A stretch of DNA of 26,601 nucleotides, taken from contig JBDTLT010000055.1 of the NCBI GenBank assembly GCA_039934635.1, forward strand, positions 1 to 26,601. Direction: 5' to 3'. Below the pieces are notes generated by a model that saw nothing but the letters and a program-made list of their open reading frames with translations, was not told the origin of the DNA and made no database searches. Source of the stretch: DATLFA01 sp039934635. Its GTDB lineage: Bacteria; Actinomycetota; Acidimicrobiia; Acidimicrobiales; WLNW01. The translations under genes were made by a program, and so were the position numbers. This document shows, piece after piece, positions 1-8,810 of this stretch (its first letter is position 1; every line of letters begins with the position of its first letter).

Positions 1-2
1 CC

Positions 3-629
3 ATGAGTGAAGACCTCGTTCTCGTCGCGGAGACCGGGCGCGAGACCGGCACCCGGCCGAGCCGCCGCATGCGCCGCGAGGGCAATGTGCCCGCCACCCT
101 CTACGGCCTCGGCAAAGACGCCGAGACCATTGCCGTGGCCTGGCGTGAGTTGCGCAGCGTGCTCACCACCGACGCCGGCGTCAACGCGTTCATCCACCTC
201 GAGGTCGATGGGCACCGCCAAGCAACGCTCGTCAAAGAGATCCAACGCCACCCGGTGCGGCGCGACGTGATCCACGTCGACTTCCTGCGCGTCGACCCCA
301 AGAAGACCCTCGACGTCGAAGTGACCATCGAATTGGTGGGCGAGGCCGAAGGCGTCACCCGCTCCGGTGGCATCGTGCAGCAGTTGCTCCACACGCTGAT
401 CGTCTCGACCCGGCCCGACAACATCCCCAATTCACTCGAGCTCGACGTCTCTGGGTTGAGCCTCGATGGCGACCTCCGGGTGCGCGATCTCGTGATGCCG
501 GCCGGTGTCACCACCGAGACCGACCCCGACGAGGTCGTCGCGCAGGGCCTCATCACGAGCGCCGGCGCATCGGCCGAAACCGACGGCGAAACCACCGAGG
601 CCACACCGACCGAATCAGCCGAGAGCTGA
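3..629 (+). CDS. rplY: 50S ribosomal protein L25 (general stress protein Ctc type)
   Basis: A 208-residue protein of the long bacterial L25/Ctc family, which binds 5S rRNA in the large ribosomal subunit. The N-terminal L25 domain covers about residues 5-95: the RRMRREGNVPATLYG stretch and the later RHPVRRDVIHVDF stretch are typical. It is followed by the C-terminal TL5-like beta domain (about 100-185) and an acidic, Thr/Glu-rich tail. The ATG lies 2 bases from the window edge, but the protein begins where L25 normally begins, so the CDS looks complete; its ribosome binding site is outside the window. Peptidyl-tRNA hydrolase follows 23 bases later on the same strand, a common actinobacterial pairing. 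Confidence 0.95.
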   Translation: MSEDLVLVAETGRETGTRPSRRMRREGNVPATLYGLGKDAETIAVAWRELRSVLTTDAGVNAFIHLEVDGHRQATLVKEIQRHPVRRDVIHVDFLRVDPKKTLDVEVTIELVGEAEGVTRSGGIVQQLLHTLIVSTRPDNIPNSLELDVSGLSLDGDLRVRDLVMPAGVTTETDPDEVVAQGLITSAGASAETDGETTEATPTESAES

Positions 630-652
630 TTCTCCGTCGTCCCCGATCGCCG

Positions 653-1228
653 ATGGCCGACCTATTGGTCGTCGGTCTGGGCAACCCCGGCGCCGAGTAC
701 GCCGGCACGCGCCACAACGTCGGTGTCGCGGTCGTCGAATTGTTGGCACAGCGTCACGGCGGTTCGTTCAAGAAGACCAGAGACAAGTCGTTGGTCGCGG
801 ACACGCGCGTCGATACACAGCGCGTCGTCCTCGCGTTCCCGCAGACGTACATGAACGAGAGCGGGCAAGCCGTCGGGCTGCTGGTGCGTCGTCACGGCAT
901 CGATGACCTCCATCACGTCGTCATCGTGCACGACGAACTCGATCTGCCCGTCGGCGCGCTCAGGGTCAAAGTCGGCGGCGGCCTCGCCGGACACAACGGA
1001 TTGAAGTCGATCAAGGCGCACCTGCATTCCGACGACTTCGTGCGTGTCCGCATCGGTGTCGGCAAACCGCCGTCGGCGGCAACGGGCGCGGACTACGTGT
1101 TGCGCCGTCCGAACAAGGCAGAGCGGGCCGAGCTCGACGCGATCGTTGCGCGCGCGGCCGACGCGGTCGAGGCGATTCTGCGTGACGGTCCTGCTGCCGC
1201 GATGGCCGCGTTCAACGGTGCGGCGTGA
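653..1228 (+). CDS. pth: Peptidyl-tRNA hydrolase
   Basis: This 191-residue protein has the usual Pth length. Pth releases the peptide from peptidyl-tRNA that has dropped off the ribosome. The family residues are visible: GLGNPG near the N terminus, TRHNVG with the catalytic His, TYMNESG with the tRNA/peptide-binding Asn, HDELDLP with the Asp that activates the His, and GHNGLKS. The ATG at 653 has no clear Shine-Dalgarno sequence, so it may be translated by coupling from rplY. The stop codon overlaps the GTG start of mfd in a GTGA junction (1225-1228), so both are probably translated from one mRNA. Confidence 0.96.
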   Translation: MADLLVVGLGNPGAEYAGTRHNVGVAVVELLAQRHGGSFKKTRDKSLVADTRVDTQRVVLAFPQTYMNESGQAVGLLVRRHGIDDLHHVVIVHDELDLPVGALRVKVGGGLAGHNGLKSIKAHLHSDDFVRVRIGVGKPPSAATGADYVLRRPNKAERAELDAIVARAADAVEAILRDGPAAAMAAFNGAA

Positions 1229-4200
1229 GCGCGCCCCTCGCGCGACTCGTCGACCTCGTCGTCGACGACGATGCGCTGATTTCGATCGCCGGACGGCGCG
1301 CTGGCATCGTCGCCATCCCCGAGCCCGCTCGTGCGATCGCGTTGGCCGCGCTCGCAGAAACGGCCGATCGACGGCCGATCGTGGTTGCGGTGCCGACCTC
1401 GGCCGATGCCGAACGGTTGGCGCACGATCTGGCGATATTCGTCGGCGAGCAACGCGTCGACGTGTTCCCCGCGTGGGAGACGCTGCCTTTTGAGCGCGTG
1501 AGCCCGAGCGTCGAGACGATGGGCAGCCGCTTGCGCACGTTGTGGCACTTGCGCGAAGGGGGAGAGCGTTCCGAAAAGTTGTTCATCGTTGCGCCCGCCC
1601 GGGCACTGGTGCAGCGCCTCGGCCCCGGTGCCGGTGATATCGATCCGATCGTCGTGGGCCCGGGCGATCAAATCGATTCGACCGCGCTCGTCGAACGGCT
1701 CGGCGCGATCGGTTATCGCCGTGAGTATCAAGTCGAACACCGCGGCGAGTTCGCGGTGCGTGGTTCGATCATCGACGTTTTCCCGTCGACCGCCGACGCG
1801 CCCGTGCGCATCGACTTGTGGGGCGACGAGGTCGACCGCCTGAGCGAGTTCGCCATCGACGACCAACGATCGACGATCGGCATCAGCGAAGTACTCATCT
1901 TCCCATGTCGCGAGCTGCTACCCGACGACGAAGTGCGCGCTCGCGCCGAAGAGTTGATCGCCAAAGAGCCGTGGGGACGAGAGCAGTGGGAGCGCCTCGC
2001 CAACGGCGCGCAGTTCGACGGCATGGAGTCGTGGCTGCCGTGGCTCGTCGACGACGAAGAGGTGCTCTTCGACCGCGTCGCCGCCGACGCGCTGGTCGTG
2101 CTCGTCGAGCCGCAACGGCTGCGCGATCGGGCGGCCGACATCATCAACGAAGAAGCCGATCTCGCGGCTTCGCTCGCCCGCACCTGGGATGTCGAGGTCG
2201 GTGACGAGGACGAGGGCTTGCCGCGGCTGCACGTGGGCTTCGAGCGACTGCTGGCCCGCTGTGATGCTCCCGTACTGACGGTCACCAACGCGCCCGACGG
2301 TCCCGACACGCCGAGCATGGCCGCCGCCGGATTCGACCCCGTGGTGGGCGACGGCTCGCGACTCGTCACGCAGATCAAACAGATGCTCGACACCGGCTAT
2401 CGGGTCGTCATCGGCGCCGAAGGTGCAGGCTCGGCCGAGCGCGTGCATTCGCTGCTCGTCGAACACGGGCTGCAAGCGCCCATCGTCGAGCTCTCCGAGC
2501 GAGGCCTCGCGCAGACCGGTTTACGCATCGTGGTCGCACCGATCCGGCGGGGTGTGGTGTTGCCGCACCACAAGCTGGCGATCGCGGCCGAGACCGACGT
2601 GACCGGTCGGCGCCGGCTGCATCGCCGGGCGCGAGCGCGCCGGCGGGCGTCCAACAGCATCTTCGAAGATCTCAAGGCGGGCGACTATGTCGTGCACGCC
2701 ACCCACGGTGTCGCCAAGTACGAAGGCATGGTCACGCGCGCGATCGGTGGCGTCCAGCGCGACTATCTGTTGTTGGCGTATCGCGGCGACGACAAGCTCT
2801 ACGTGCCGACCGATCAGATCGATGTCGTCCGTCATTACACCGGTGGTGACTCGCCCGCCCTTTCGAAGATGGGCGGCGCCGATTGGCACCGCACGAGGGC
2901 ACGGGTCAAGTCGGCGGTGCGCGAGATCGCGCAAGAGCTCGTCGTGCTGTATCAGCGGCGTCTCGCAACACCCGGTCACGCGTTCATGGCCGACACGCCG
3001 TGGCAGCGCGAGTTCGAGGCGGCCTTCCCCTACGAAGAGACGCCCGACCAACGCCACGCCATCGACGACGTCAAGTCCGACATGGAAAAAGAACAACCGA
3101 TGGACCGCCTGCTGGTCGGCGATGTCGGGTTCGGCAAGACCGAGGTCGCGTTGCGCGCCGCGTTCAAGGCGATCCAGGACGGCAAACAGGTGGCCATCCT
3201 CGTGCCGACGACGCTGTTGGCGCAGCAGCACCATCAGACCTTCAGCGAACGCTTCGCCGGGTACCCCATCAGGGTCGAAGTGCTCTCGCGTTTTCTGACA
3301 GCGGGACAGGCGAAGAAAGTCATCGCCGCGGTCGCGTCGGGTGAGGTCGATCTCGTCATCGGCACCCATCGCCTGCTGTCAGAGGACCTTCGCTTCAAAC
3401 GGTTGGGCCTGCTCGTGGTCGACGAAGAGCAGCGCTTCGGTGTCACGCACAAAGAGATGATCAAGAAACTCCAGACGGGCGTCGACGTGTTGACGTTGAC
3501 CGCCACGCCGATCCCGCGCACGTTGGAGATGAGCCTCACCGGCATCCGCGATCTCTCGCTCATCAATACACCGCCGGCCGATCGGCAGCCGATCCTGACC
3601 TACGTCGGCGAGTACGACGAGCGGGCGGTCGGCGAAGCCATACGACGCGAGCTGTTGCGCGAGGGCCAGGTCTTCTTCGTACACAATCGCGTGCAGGACA
3701 TCGACGTGGTCGCGGGCGACATCCGAGCGTTGGTCCCCGAGGCACGCGTGGCCGTGGCGCATGGACAAATGGACGAGAGCTCGCTCGAACGTGTGGTCCT
3801 CGACTTCTGGGACGGCGAGTACGACGTCTTGGTGTGCACGACCATCATCGAATCGGGCATCGACATGCCGACGGTCAACACACTCGTGGTCGATCGCGCC
3901 GATTTGCTCGGCCTCGGACAGCTGCATCAGCTGAGGGGTCGCGTCGGGCGTGCCGGGCAGCGCGCCTACGCCTATCTCTTCTATCCGCAGGGTCGTGAGC
4001 TCACCGAAGAGGCCTACGAGCGGTTGAAGACCATCGGCGAATCAACCGAGCTCGGCAGCGGATTCAAGATCGCGATGCGCGATCTAGAGATACGCGGCGC
4101 CGGCAACTTGTTGGGCCCGATCCAGTCGGGCCACATCGCAGCCGTCGGCTACGACCTGTACTGCCAGATGGTGAACGAAGCCATCGCCGAGCTCAATGGC

Positions 4201-4689
4201 GTCGAGCCCGAGACACCGCCCGAAATCGCGCTCGATCTCCCGGTCGATGCAAACATTCCGGCCGATTACATCGCTCGTGAAGACCTGCGTCTCGAGGCAT
4301 ACCGCCGTTTGGCGGCCGTGACCTCGGTGAGCGAAGTCGAGGACATCCGCTCCGAATGGGAAGACCGCTACGGACCGGTGCCGCCGCGCGCGGAGGCATT
4401 GCTCGTCGTCGCCCGCCTGCGGGCGCGCTGCATCGCCGCGGGTATCAGCGAGATCTCTGTCACAAAGGGGACAGGGTTCGGCGGCCCGGCGTGGACGGTC
4501 AAGGTCGGGCCGGTGCAGTTGCCGGCGAGCAAAGTGGTGCGCCTCGAGCGCTTGTACAAGGGTTCGACATATCGCGCCGAGCCCAAGATGTTGCTATTGG
4601 CCTTGCCGAAAAAAGCCGACGTGGCCGGGCAATTGCTTGCCGCGCTCGTCGACCTGCTTCCCGAGGTTGAATCCGCGCCGGTAGGGTGA
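1225..4689 (+). CDS. mfd: Transcription-repair coupling factor Mfd
   Basis: An ATPase of 1154 residues, the standard length, that removes stalled RNA polymerase at DNA lesions and recruits UvrA. Domains in order: an N-terminal UvrB-like module; a CarD-like RNA polymerase interaction domain at about residues 478-570 (DYVVHATHGVAKYEG); an SF2 translocase with Walker A GDVGFGKT at about 632-639, motif II DEEQRFG near 733 and motif III TATPIPRT near 760; a second RecA domain with HNRV and the QLRGRVGRAGQ motif; and the C-terminal TRCF domain. The GTG start overlaps the pth stop. One rare TTA codon lies at 2521-2523. The end of the gene overlaps a TAGGGT hexamer that may be the promoter of the next gene. 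Confidence 0.97.
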   Translation: MSAPLARLVDLVVDDDALISIAGRRAGIVAIPEPARAIALAALAETADRRPIVVAVPTSADAERLAHDLAIFVGEQRVDVFPAWETLPFERVSPSVETMGSRLRTLWHLREGGERSEKLFIVAPARALVQRLGPGAGDIDPIVVGPGDQIDSTALVERLGAIGYRREYQVEHRGEFAVRGSIIDVFPSTADAPVRIDLWGDEVDRLSEFAIDDQRSTIGISEVLIFPCRELLPDDEVRARAEELIAKEPWGREQWERLANGAQFDGMESWLPWLVDDEEVLFDRVAADALVVLVEPQRLRDRAADIINEEADLAASLARTWDVEVGDEDEGLPRLHVGFERLLARCDAPVLTVTNAPDGPDTPSMAAAGFDPVVGDGSRLVTQIKQMLDTGYRVVIGAEGAGSAERVHSLLVEHGLQAPIVELSERGLAQTGLRIVVAPIRRGVVLPHHKLAIAAETDVTGRRRLHRRARARRRASNSIFEDLKAGDYVVHATHGVAKYEGMVTRAIGGVQRDYLLLAYRGDDKLYVPTDQIDVVRHYTGGDSPALSKMGGADWHRTRARVKSAVREIAQELVVLYQRRLATPGHAFMADTPWQREFEAAFPYEETPDQRHAIDDVKSDMEKEQPMDRLLVGDVGFGKTEVALRAAFKAIQDGKQVAILVPTTLLAQQHHQTFSERFAGYPIRVEVLSRFLTAGQAKKVIAAVASGEVDLVIGTHRLLSEDLRFKRLGLLVVDEEQRFGVTHKEMIKKLQTGVDVLTLTATPIPRTLEMSLTGIRDLSLINTPPADRQPILTYVGEYDERAVGEAIRRELLREGQVFFVHNRVQDIDVVAGDIRALVPEARVAVAHGQMDESSLERVVLDFWDGEYDVLVCTTIIESGIDMPTVNTLVVDRADLLGLGQLHQLRGRVGRAGQRAYAYLFYPQGRELTEEAYERLKTIGESTELGSGFKIAMRDLEIRGAGNLLGPIQSGHIAAVGYDLYCQMVNEAIAELNGVEPETPPEIALDLPVDANIPADYIAREDLRLEAYRRLAAVTSVSEVEDIRSEWEDRYGPVPPRAEALLVVARLRARCIAAGISEISVTKGTGFGGPAWTVKVGPVQLPASKVVRLERLYKGSTYRAEPKMLLLALPKKADVAGQLLAALVDLLPEVESAPVG
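4682..4687 (+). promoter_or_regulatory. Putative -10 element for leaderless prolyl isomerase mRNA
   Basis: TAGGGT fits TANNNT and ends 8 bases before the GTG at 4696. There is no Shine-Dalgarno sequence between them, as expected if transcription starts at or next to the start codon. It overlaps the stop codon of mfd. No good -35 element was recognised. Confidence 0.4.
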
Positions 4690-4695
4690 ATCCTC

Positions 4696-5631
4696 GTGAA
4701 ACGACTCGCCGGTGTCCTCGTCCTTGTTCTTGCCGCAGCTTTTGTCACCGGATGCGGCTCCTCGACGTCGCCGGCGACCGTCAACGGTACCGCGGTGGAT
4801 CGCGGCCAGTTCCTCGATCAGCTGTCGCAGCTCGCCAAGCTCAACGGCGGCGACGACAAGTCGATCACCAGCGAGCAGAGCTCGGGCCTGCTGACGCAGA
4901 CGATCATCGCGCTGCTGATCTCCGACGACATGAAGCGGCTCGGTCTCGCCGTCGACGAAGCCACTGTCGAGGCCAATCGTGCGGCGATCGAAGCTGACCT
5001 CAAGCAGCGCAGCGACGCCGGCGAGGCCACCGAAGTCATCTCCAAATCGTTCATCGACTATGCGGCCCGGGTGCAAGCGCAACAAGACGTACTCATCGCT
5101 CGCATCACCGACACCGCCAACCCTTGGTACACCGATGCCGACGTGCGCAGCTACTACGACTTCGTCAAGGACACCAAGTACGTCAACTACTGCACCCATC
5201 ACATCCTCGTCGATGCCGAAGCGGACGCCAACGACATACTCGGCCTCCTGAAGAACGGTGGCGATTTCGCCCAGCTCGCGAAAGACCGTTCGACCGACAC
5301 GTCGAGCGGCGCGCAGGGGGGCGACCTCGGCTGCAACGAGAAGGGCTCGTTCGTCACCGAGTTCGAAGACGCCGTGTTCGATGCGCACACTGGTGACACG
5401 CTCGGTCCGATCAAGACCGAATACGGCTATCACATCATCCGCGTCGACAAGGAATATGGCCTGCAGCCGTTCGACACGGTGCGCGAGTCGATCGCCACGA
5501 CCCTGGCCGCCCAAGACGGATGGCTCTCGTGGAAGGTGTACAGCTCCAAGATCGCGGTCAACAAGAAGTACGGCTCGTGGAGCAATGACACCACTTCGGT
5601 GACTCCGCCCGTCGATCCGACGACGAAGTGA
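4696..5631 (+). CDS. Lipoprotein peptidyl-prolyl isomerase, PpiC/SurA/PrsA type
   Basis: A 311-residue exported folding factor. Residues 1-20 are a lipoprotein signal peptide: MKR, a hydrophobic run, then the lipobox VTGC with Cys20 as the lipidated residue. A SurA-like helical region occupies about 25-155. The parvulin rotamase domain runs from about 160 to 270, with the family features THHILV, GGDFAQLAKDRSTD, GGDLG and GYHIIRVD. It probably acts on proteins crossing or leaving the cell membrane. The GTG at 4696 is chosen because it gives an intact signal peptide and follows a TAGGGT hexamer by 8 bases. The stop overlaps the mazG start (GTGA, 5628-5631). Confidence 0.9.
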   Translation: MKRLAGVLVLVLAAAFVTGCGSSTSPATVNGTAVDRGQFLDQLSQLAKLNGGDDKSITSEQSSGLLTQTIIALLISDDMKRLGLAVDEATVEANRAAIEADLKQRSDAGEATEVISKSFIDYAARVQAQQDVLIARITDTANPWYTDADVRSYYDFVKDTKYVNYCTHHILVDAEADANDILGLLKNGGDFAQLAKDRSTDTSSGAQGGDLGCNEKGSFVTEFEDAVFDAHTGDTLGPIKTEYGYHIIRVDKEYGLQPFDTVRESIATTLAAQDGWLSWKVYSSKIAVNKKYGSWSNDTTSVTPPVDPTTK

Positions 5632-6968
5632 ACCAAGGCGGTACCGCCCGCGTGATCGTCGTCGGGCTCGGTCCCGGCGATCTGGGGCTGGTCAGTGCGG
5701 CCACCCTCGATGCGGTGGCGTCGACCGAGCACCGCTTCGTGCGCACCACCCGGCATCCGTCCGCGGGCATCGTCGCCGACGCCGTTTCGTTCGACGACGT
5801 CTATGAGCACAGCGCGGATCTCGACGAGGTGTATCGCACGATCGTCGAGCGCCTCGTGCAGGCCGCCATCGCGGCTGGCACCGTGCTCTACGCCGTGCCC
5901 GGTTCACCGGTGGTCGCGGAGCGCACCGTGGATCTCTTGTCGCAAGATGCGCGGGTCACCGTCGAGATCGTGCCGGCGATGTCGTTCCTCGATCTCGCGT
6001 GGGCGCGGTTGCGGGTCGATCCGATCGCGCGAGGCGTGTCGGTTGTCGACGGGCAGCGCTTTGCCACCGAGGGTGCGGGGCGCACGGGTGCGCTGTTGGT
6101 GGCGCAGTGCGACTCGCGCGAAGTCCTCTCGCAGATCAAGCTGGCCTTCGACGAAGCACCGTGCCAATCGGTGACCGTGTTGTGCCGTCTCGGTACTGCC
6201 GACGAGCAGATCTTCACCACGTCGTGGAGCGATCTCGACCGATCGTTCGAGCCCGACCACCTCACGTCGATCTTCTTCGAGGCCGAGCACGCCACCGACG
6301 CCCGTGCCTTCGTCGAGTTCGACGAATTGGTGCGCACGTTGCGCGAGCGGTGCCCGTGGGATCGTGAGCAGACGCACGAGTCGTTGCGCCGGCATCTGAT
6401 CGAAGAGTGCTACGAGGTGCTCGACGCGCTCGATGCCGTGGGCGCGCACGACGGGGCCGACGGCAGCGACGCCGGCTACGCCCACCTCGAAGAAGAGCTC
6501 GGCGACCTGTTGTTCCAGGTGTTCTTCCACTCGGTGATTGCATCGGAGAACGGTCAGTTCAGCGTGGTCGACGTCGTGCGCGGTATCGACCACAAGTTGC
6601 GGTCGCGCCATCCGCACGTCTTCGGCGATGTCGTCGCCGAGTCGAGCGACGACGTGCTGGCCAACTGGGAGGAGATCAAGCGGGTCGAGAAGAACCGCTC
6701 GTCGGTGATGGAGGGCATTCCCCGCGCGTTGCCGGCCCTTCTCTACGCGCTCAAAGTGCAAAAGAAGGCCCAGGGCGCGGGTTACACGGAGGACCGCCCC
6801 GCGGCCGACAAGGTCGACGGCGCGTCAGCGGCCGACACCGTTGCCGGCATCCTCTTCGACGCCGTCGCCCTGGCTCGCGCCAGCGATGTCGACCCCGAGG
6901 ATGCGTTGCGGCGCGCCGCCGATGCATACCGCGAACGGTTCCAGGTCTACGAGCGCATGTCGGTGTAA
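5628..6968 (+). CDS. mazG: Nucleoside triphosphate pyrophosphohydrolase MazG with N-terminal tetrapyrrole methylase domain
   Basis: A two-domain protein of 446 residues. About residues 5-220 form an SAM-dependent tetrapyrrole methylase-like domain (VVGLGPGDLGLVS and YAVPGSPVVAE), as in Bacillus YabN. From about 232 comes the MazG domain, with CPWDREQTH at about 242-250, the metal-binding EECYEVLDAL helix, and EEELGDLLFQVFFH. MazG hydrolyses (d)NTPs to monophosphates and pyrophosphate, which sanitises nucleotide pools and affects (p)ppGpp levels in some species; the methylase-like part has no settled substrate. A short extra stretch rich in Gly, Ala and Asp (about 275-285) lies between the two metal-binding helices. 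The GTG start overlaps the stop of the upstream gene. Confidence 0.93.
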   Translation: MNQGGTARVIVVGLGPGDLGLVSAATLDAVASTEHRFVRTTRHPSAGIVADAVSFDDVYEHSADLDEVYRTIVERLVQAAIAAGTVLYAVPGSPVVAERTVDLLSQDARVTVEIVPAMSFLDLAWARLRVDPIARGVSVVDGQRFATEGAGRTGALLVAQCDSREVLSQIKLAFDEAPCQSVTVLCRLGTADEQIFTTSWSDLDRSFEPDHLTSIFFEAEHATDARAFVEFDELVRTLRERCPWDREQTHESLRRHLIEECYEVLDALDAVGAHDGADGSDAGYAHLEEELGDLLFQVFFHSVIASENGQFSVVDVVRGIDHKLRSRHPHVFGDVVAESSDDVLANWEEIKRVEKNRSSVMEGIPRALPALLYALKVQKKAQGAGYTEDRPAADKVDGASAADTVAGILFDAVALARASDVDPEDALRRAADAYRERFQVYERMSV

Positions 6969-7055
6969 TTCAGTTCTCTTGGCGGTTTACCGGTATATAT
7001 GCCTGTAAGGCGCCAACAGAACGCTTCGAGAACGCCAGAGAGACGGAGGATGAAC
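6969..7055 (+). promoter_or_regulatory. Putative eno promoter and leader region
   Basis: The 140-base gap before enolase is the longest non-coding stretch in the housekeeping block. It contains an AT-rich TATATAT (6995-7001), unusual in this GC-rich DNA and a possible -10. This is flanked by an inverted repeat, TTGGCG (6980-6985) and CGCCAA (7012-7017). The inverted repeat could be an operator or an RNA stem. No convincing -35 at standard spacing was found. Confidence 0.3.
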
Positions 7056-7112
7056 GTGTACGTTTTCCCCTCACATCACAACAGCAACATCGGCAACGAG
7101 GATCACGCGTGA
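7056..7112 (+). CDS. Possible 18-residue leader peptide upstream of eno
   Basis: A GTG at 7056 sits 6 bases after a perfect GGAGG (7045-7049) and opens a short frame reading VYVFPSHHNSNIGNEDHA. Its stop TGA (7110-7112) overlaps the eno start GTG (7109-7111) in a GTGA junction, the same arrangement used by real gene pairs throughout this window. An in-frame ATG at 7050 directly abuts the GGAGG and is a less likely start. Function is unknown; it could couple or tune enolase translation. Against it: eno has its own GAGG at 7098-7101, and an open frame of 18 codons can arise by chance. Confidence 0.3.
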   Translation: MYVFPSHHNSNIGNEDHA

Positions 7113-8398
7113 GCATCATCGAGTTCATCATCGGCCGCGAGGTCCTCGATTCACGCGGCAATCCGACCGTCGAGGTCGAGGTGGTGCTCGAGTCGGGGGC
7201 GACCGGGCGGGCCATCGTGCCGTCCGGCGCGTCGACGGGACAGTTCGAAGCCGTCGAGCTGCGCGACGGTGATGCGCGCTACATGGGCAAAGGCGTGCAG
7301 GGCGCCGTCAACAACGTCAACGGAGAGATCGCCGATACGGTCGAAGGGCTCGAGGCGCTCGAGCAGCGAATGATCGACCGTATCCTGTGCGATCTCGACG
7401 GCACCGACAACAAGGCGCGGCTCGGCGCCAACGCAATTCTCGGTACGTCGCTGGCGATCGCCAAGGCGGCCGCGGACGAGCTCGACCTCCCTCTGTACCG
7501 CTACGTGGGTGGTTCCAACGCACACGTGTTGCCCGTGCCGATGATGAACGTGCTCAACGGCGGCGCGCACGCGGACAACAACGTCGACATGCAAGAGTTC
7601 ATGTACGTGCCCGTCGGTGCCGTGTCGTTCCGCGAAGCGCTGCAGTGGGGCACGCAGTGCTACCACACGCTGAAGAAGGTGCTGCACGACCGCAAGTTGT
7701 CGACGTTGGTCGGCGACGAAGGCGGTTTCGCGCCGAATCTCAAGTCGAACGAAGAAGCGATCCAGTTGTTGATCGAGGCGATCGAGGTCGCCGGCTTCCG
7801 TCCGGGCGACGACATCGCCTTGGCCCTCGACACCGCGTCGACCGAGTTCTTCAAGGACGGCTCCTACCGCCTCGATGGTGAGGGGCGCACGCTGTCGTCG
7901 CTGCAGATGGTCGAGCTCTTGGCGTCGTGGTGCGACAAGTACCCCATTGTGTCGATCGAAGACGGCGTCGCCGAAGAAGACTGGGACGGATGGTCGGCGT
8001 TGACGCAGGCGCTCGGCTCGCGGGTGCAACTCGTGGGCGACGATCTCTTCGTCACCAACACCGAGCGTCTCTGGCGGGGGATCACGACCAACGTCGCGAA
8101 CTCGATACTCGTCAAGGTCAATCAGATCGGCACGCTCACCGAGACGCTCGAGGCAGTCGACATGGCGCATCGCGCCGGCTATACGGCCGTCATGTCCCAC
8201 CGGTCGGGCGAGAGCGAAGACACGACCATCGCCGATCTCGCCGTCGCCACCAACTGTGGCCAGATCAAGACCGGCGCACCGGCGCGCTCCGATCGCGTCG
8301 CCAAGTACAACCAGTTGCTGCGTATCGAAGAGCAACTCGACGACGCAGCCGCTTTCCGGGGCCGGGCCGCGTTCGCCGGTTCGCGCGGCGGCAACTGA
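7109..8398 (+). CDS. eno: Enolase (phosphopyruvate hydratase)
   Basis: A glycolytic enzyme of 429 residues that interconverts 2-phosphoglycerate and phosphoenolpyruvate with Mg2+. Full-length family features are present: IIGREVLDSRGNPTVEVEV at the N terminus, PVPMMNVLNGGAHADNNVD, the catalytic loop region DEGGFAPNL, VKVNQIGTLTE with the catalytic Lys, and the signature SHRSGESEDTTIADL. The GTG at 7109 is chosen because it gives the canonical N terminus (SIIEFIIGREV) and is preceded by GAGG with 7 bases of spacing. An open frame continues upstream but overlaps mazG and is not enolase-like. The ftsB-like gene follows after 10 bases, so the two are co-transcribed. Confidence 0.97.
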   Translation: MSIIEFIIGREVLDSRGNPTVEVEVVLESGATGRAIVPSGASTGQFEAVELRDGDARYMGKGVQGAVNNVNGEIADTVEGLEALEQRMIDRILCDLDGTDNKARLGANAILGTSLAIAKAAADELDLPLYRYVGGSNAHVLPVPMMNVLNGGAHADNNVDMQEFMYVPVGAVSFREALQWGTQCYHTLKKVLHDRKLSTLVGDEGGFAPNLKSNEEAIQLLIEAIEVAGFRPGDDIALALDTASTEFFKDGSYRLDGEGRTLSSLQMVELLASWCDKYPIVSIEDGVAEEDWDGWSALTQALGSRVQLVGDDLFVTNTERLWRGITTNVANSILVKVNQIGTLTETLEAVDMAHRAGYTAVMSHRSGESEDTTIADLAVATNCGQIKTGAPARSDRVAKYNQLLRIEEQLDDAAAFRGRAAFAGSRGGN

Positions 8399-8408
8399 GG
8401 CCGCTGTC

Positions 8409-8726
8409 GTGACCAAGCGAATGCGGCGCCTGTTGTGGACGACCCTTGGTGTCGTGACGGTGCTCGTCGTGATGGCCGTCGGTGTCTTCCCGACACGGCA
8501 GTATCTCGATCAACGCCATCAGAGCGCCGAGTTGAGCAGCCAGTTGCGCTACCTCCAGGGGGAGAACGCAAAGCTCACCGAGCGCATCGATTCGCTGGGT
8601 ACGGCCGAGGCGATCGAGCAGATCGCCCGCGAGGAGCATGGTTACGTACGACCGTACGAAGAGAACTACGTCGTGGTCGTCCCGCCCGGTGTGGTGGCGC
8701 GCGTCCCGTCGGTATGGCCATTCTGA
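8409..8726 (+). CDS. ftsB: FtsB/DivIC-like septum formation initiator
   Basis: A small bitopic division protein of 105 residues. A short basic N terminus (TKRMRR) is followed by one membrane segment (about residues 8-26), then a coiled-coil of about 35 residues (YLDQRHQSAELSSQLRYLQGE begins it) and the typical C-terminal AREEHGYVRPYEENYVV. FtsB and FtsL family proteins bridge FtsQ and the FtsWI septal synthase. The GTG at 8409 is preceded by TGAGG, which overlaps the eno stop; ATG at 8421 is an alternative start. The eno-ftsB order is standard in Actinobacteria, where the DUF501 gene normally comes next. Here DUF501 is about 8.3 kb away, behind the cox cluster. Confidence 0.88.
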   Translation: MTKRMRRLLWTTLGVVTVLVVMAVGVFPTRQYLDQRHQSAELSSQLRYLQGENAKLTERIDSLGTAEAIEQIAREEHGYVRPYEENYVVVVPPGVVARVPSVWPF

Positions 8727-8738
8727 CGCCGGCCCGCC

Positions 8739-8744
8739 GATAAT
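8739..8744 (+). promoter_or_regulatory. Candidate -10 element upstream of coxL
   Basis: GATAAT, one mismatch from TATAAT, lies in the 84-base gap between ftsB and coxL, about 66 bases before the coxL start. No recognisable -35 sits at 16-18 bases upstream, so this is only a candidate for a separate cox promoter. Confidence 0.25.
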
Positions 8745-8810
8745 CCCGGCCTCGAGCACGCACGATTCCGGTGGCGCGTCATCGCCATCCCCGATGTCTT
8801 GGAGATCGCA

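Noticed and set aside
2521..3369. Long antisense open frame within mfd, and similar ones opposite eno, coxL and the aminotransferase
   Set aside because: High GC at third positions creates long shadow frames on both strands; none shows a recognisable protein or start signal.
6407..7108. A long in-frame upstream extension of enolase
   Set aside because: It overlaps mazG in another frame, has an Arg-rich shadow composition, and enolase has a canonical start with a ribosome binding site at 7109.
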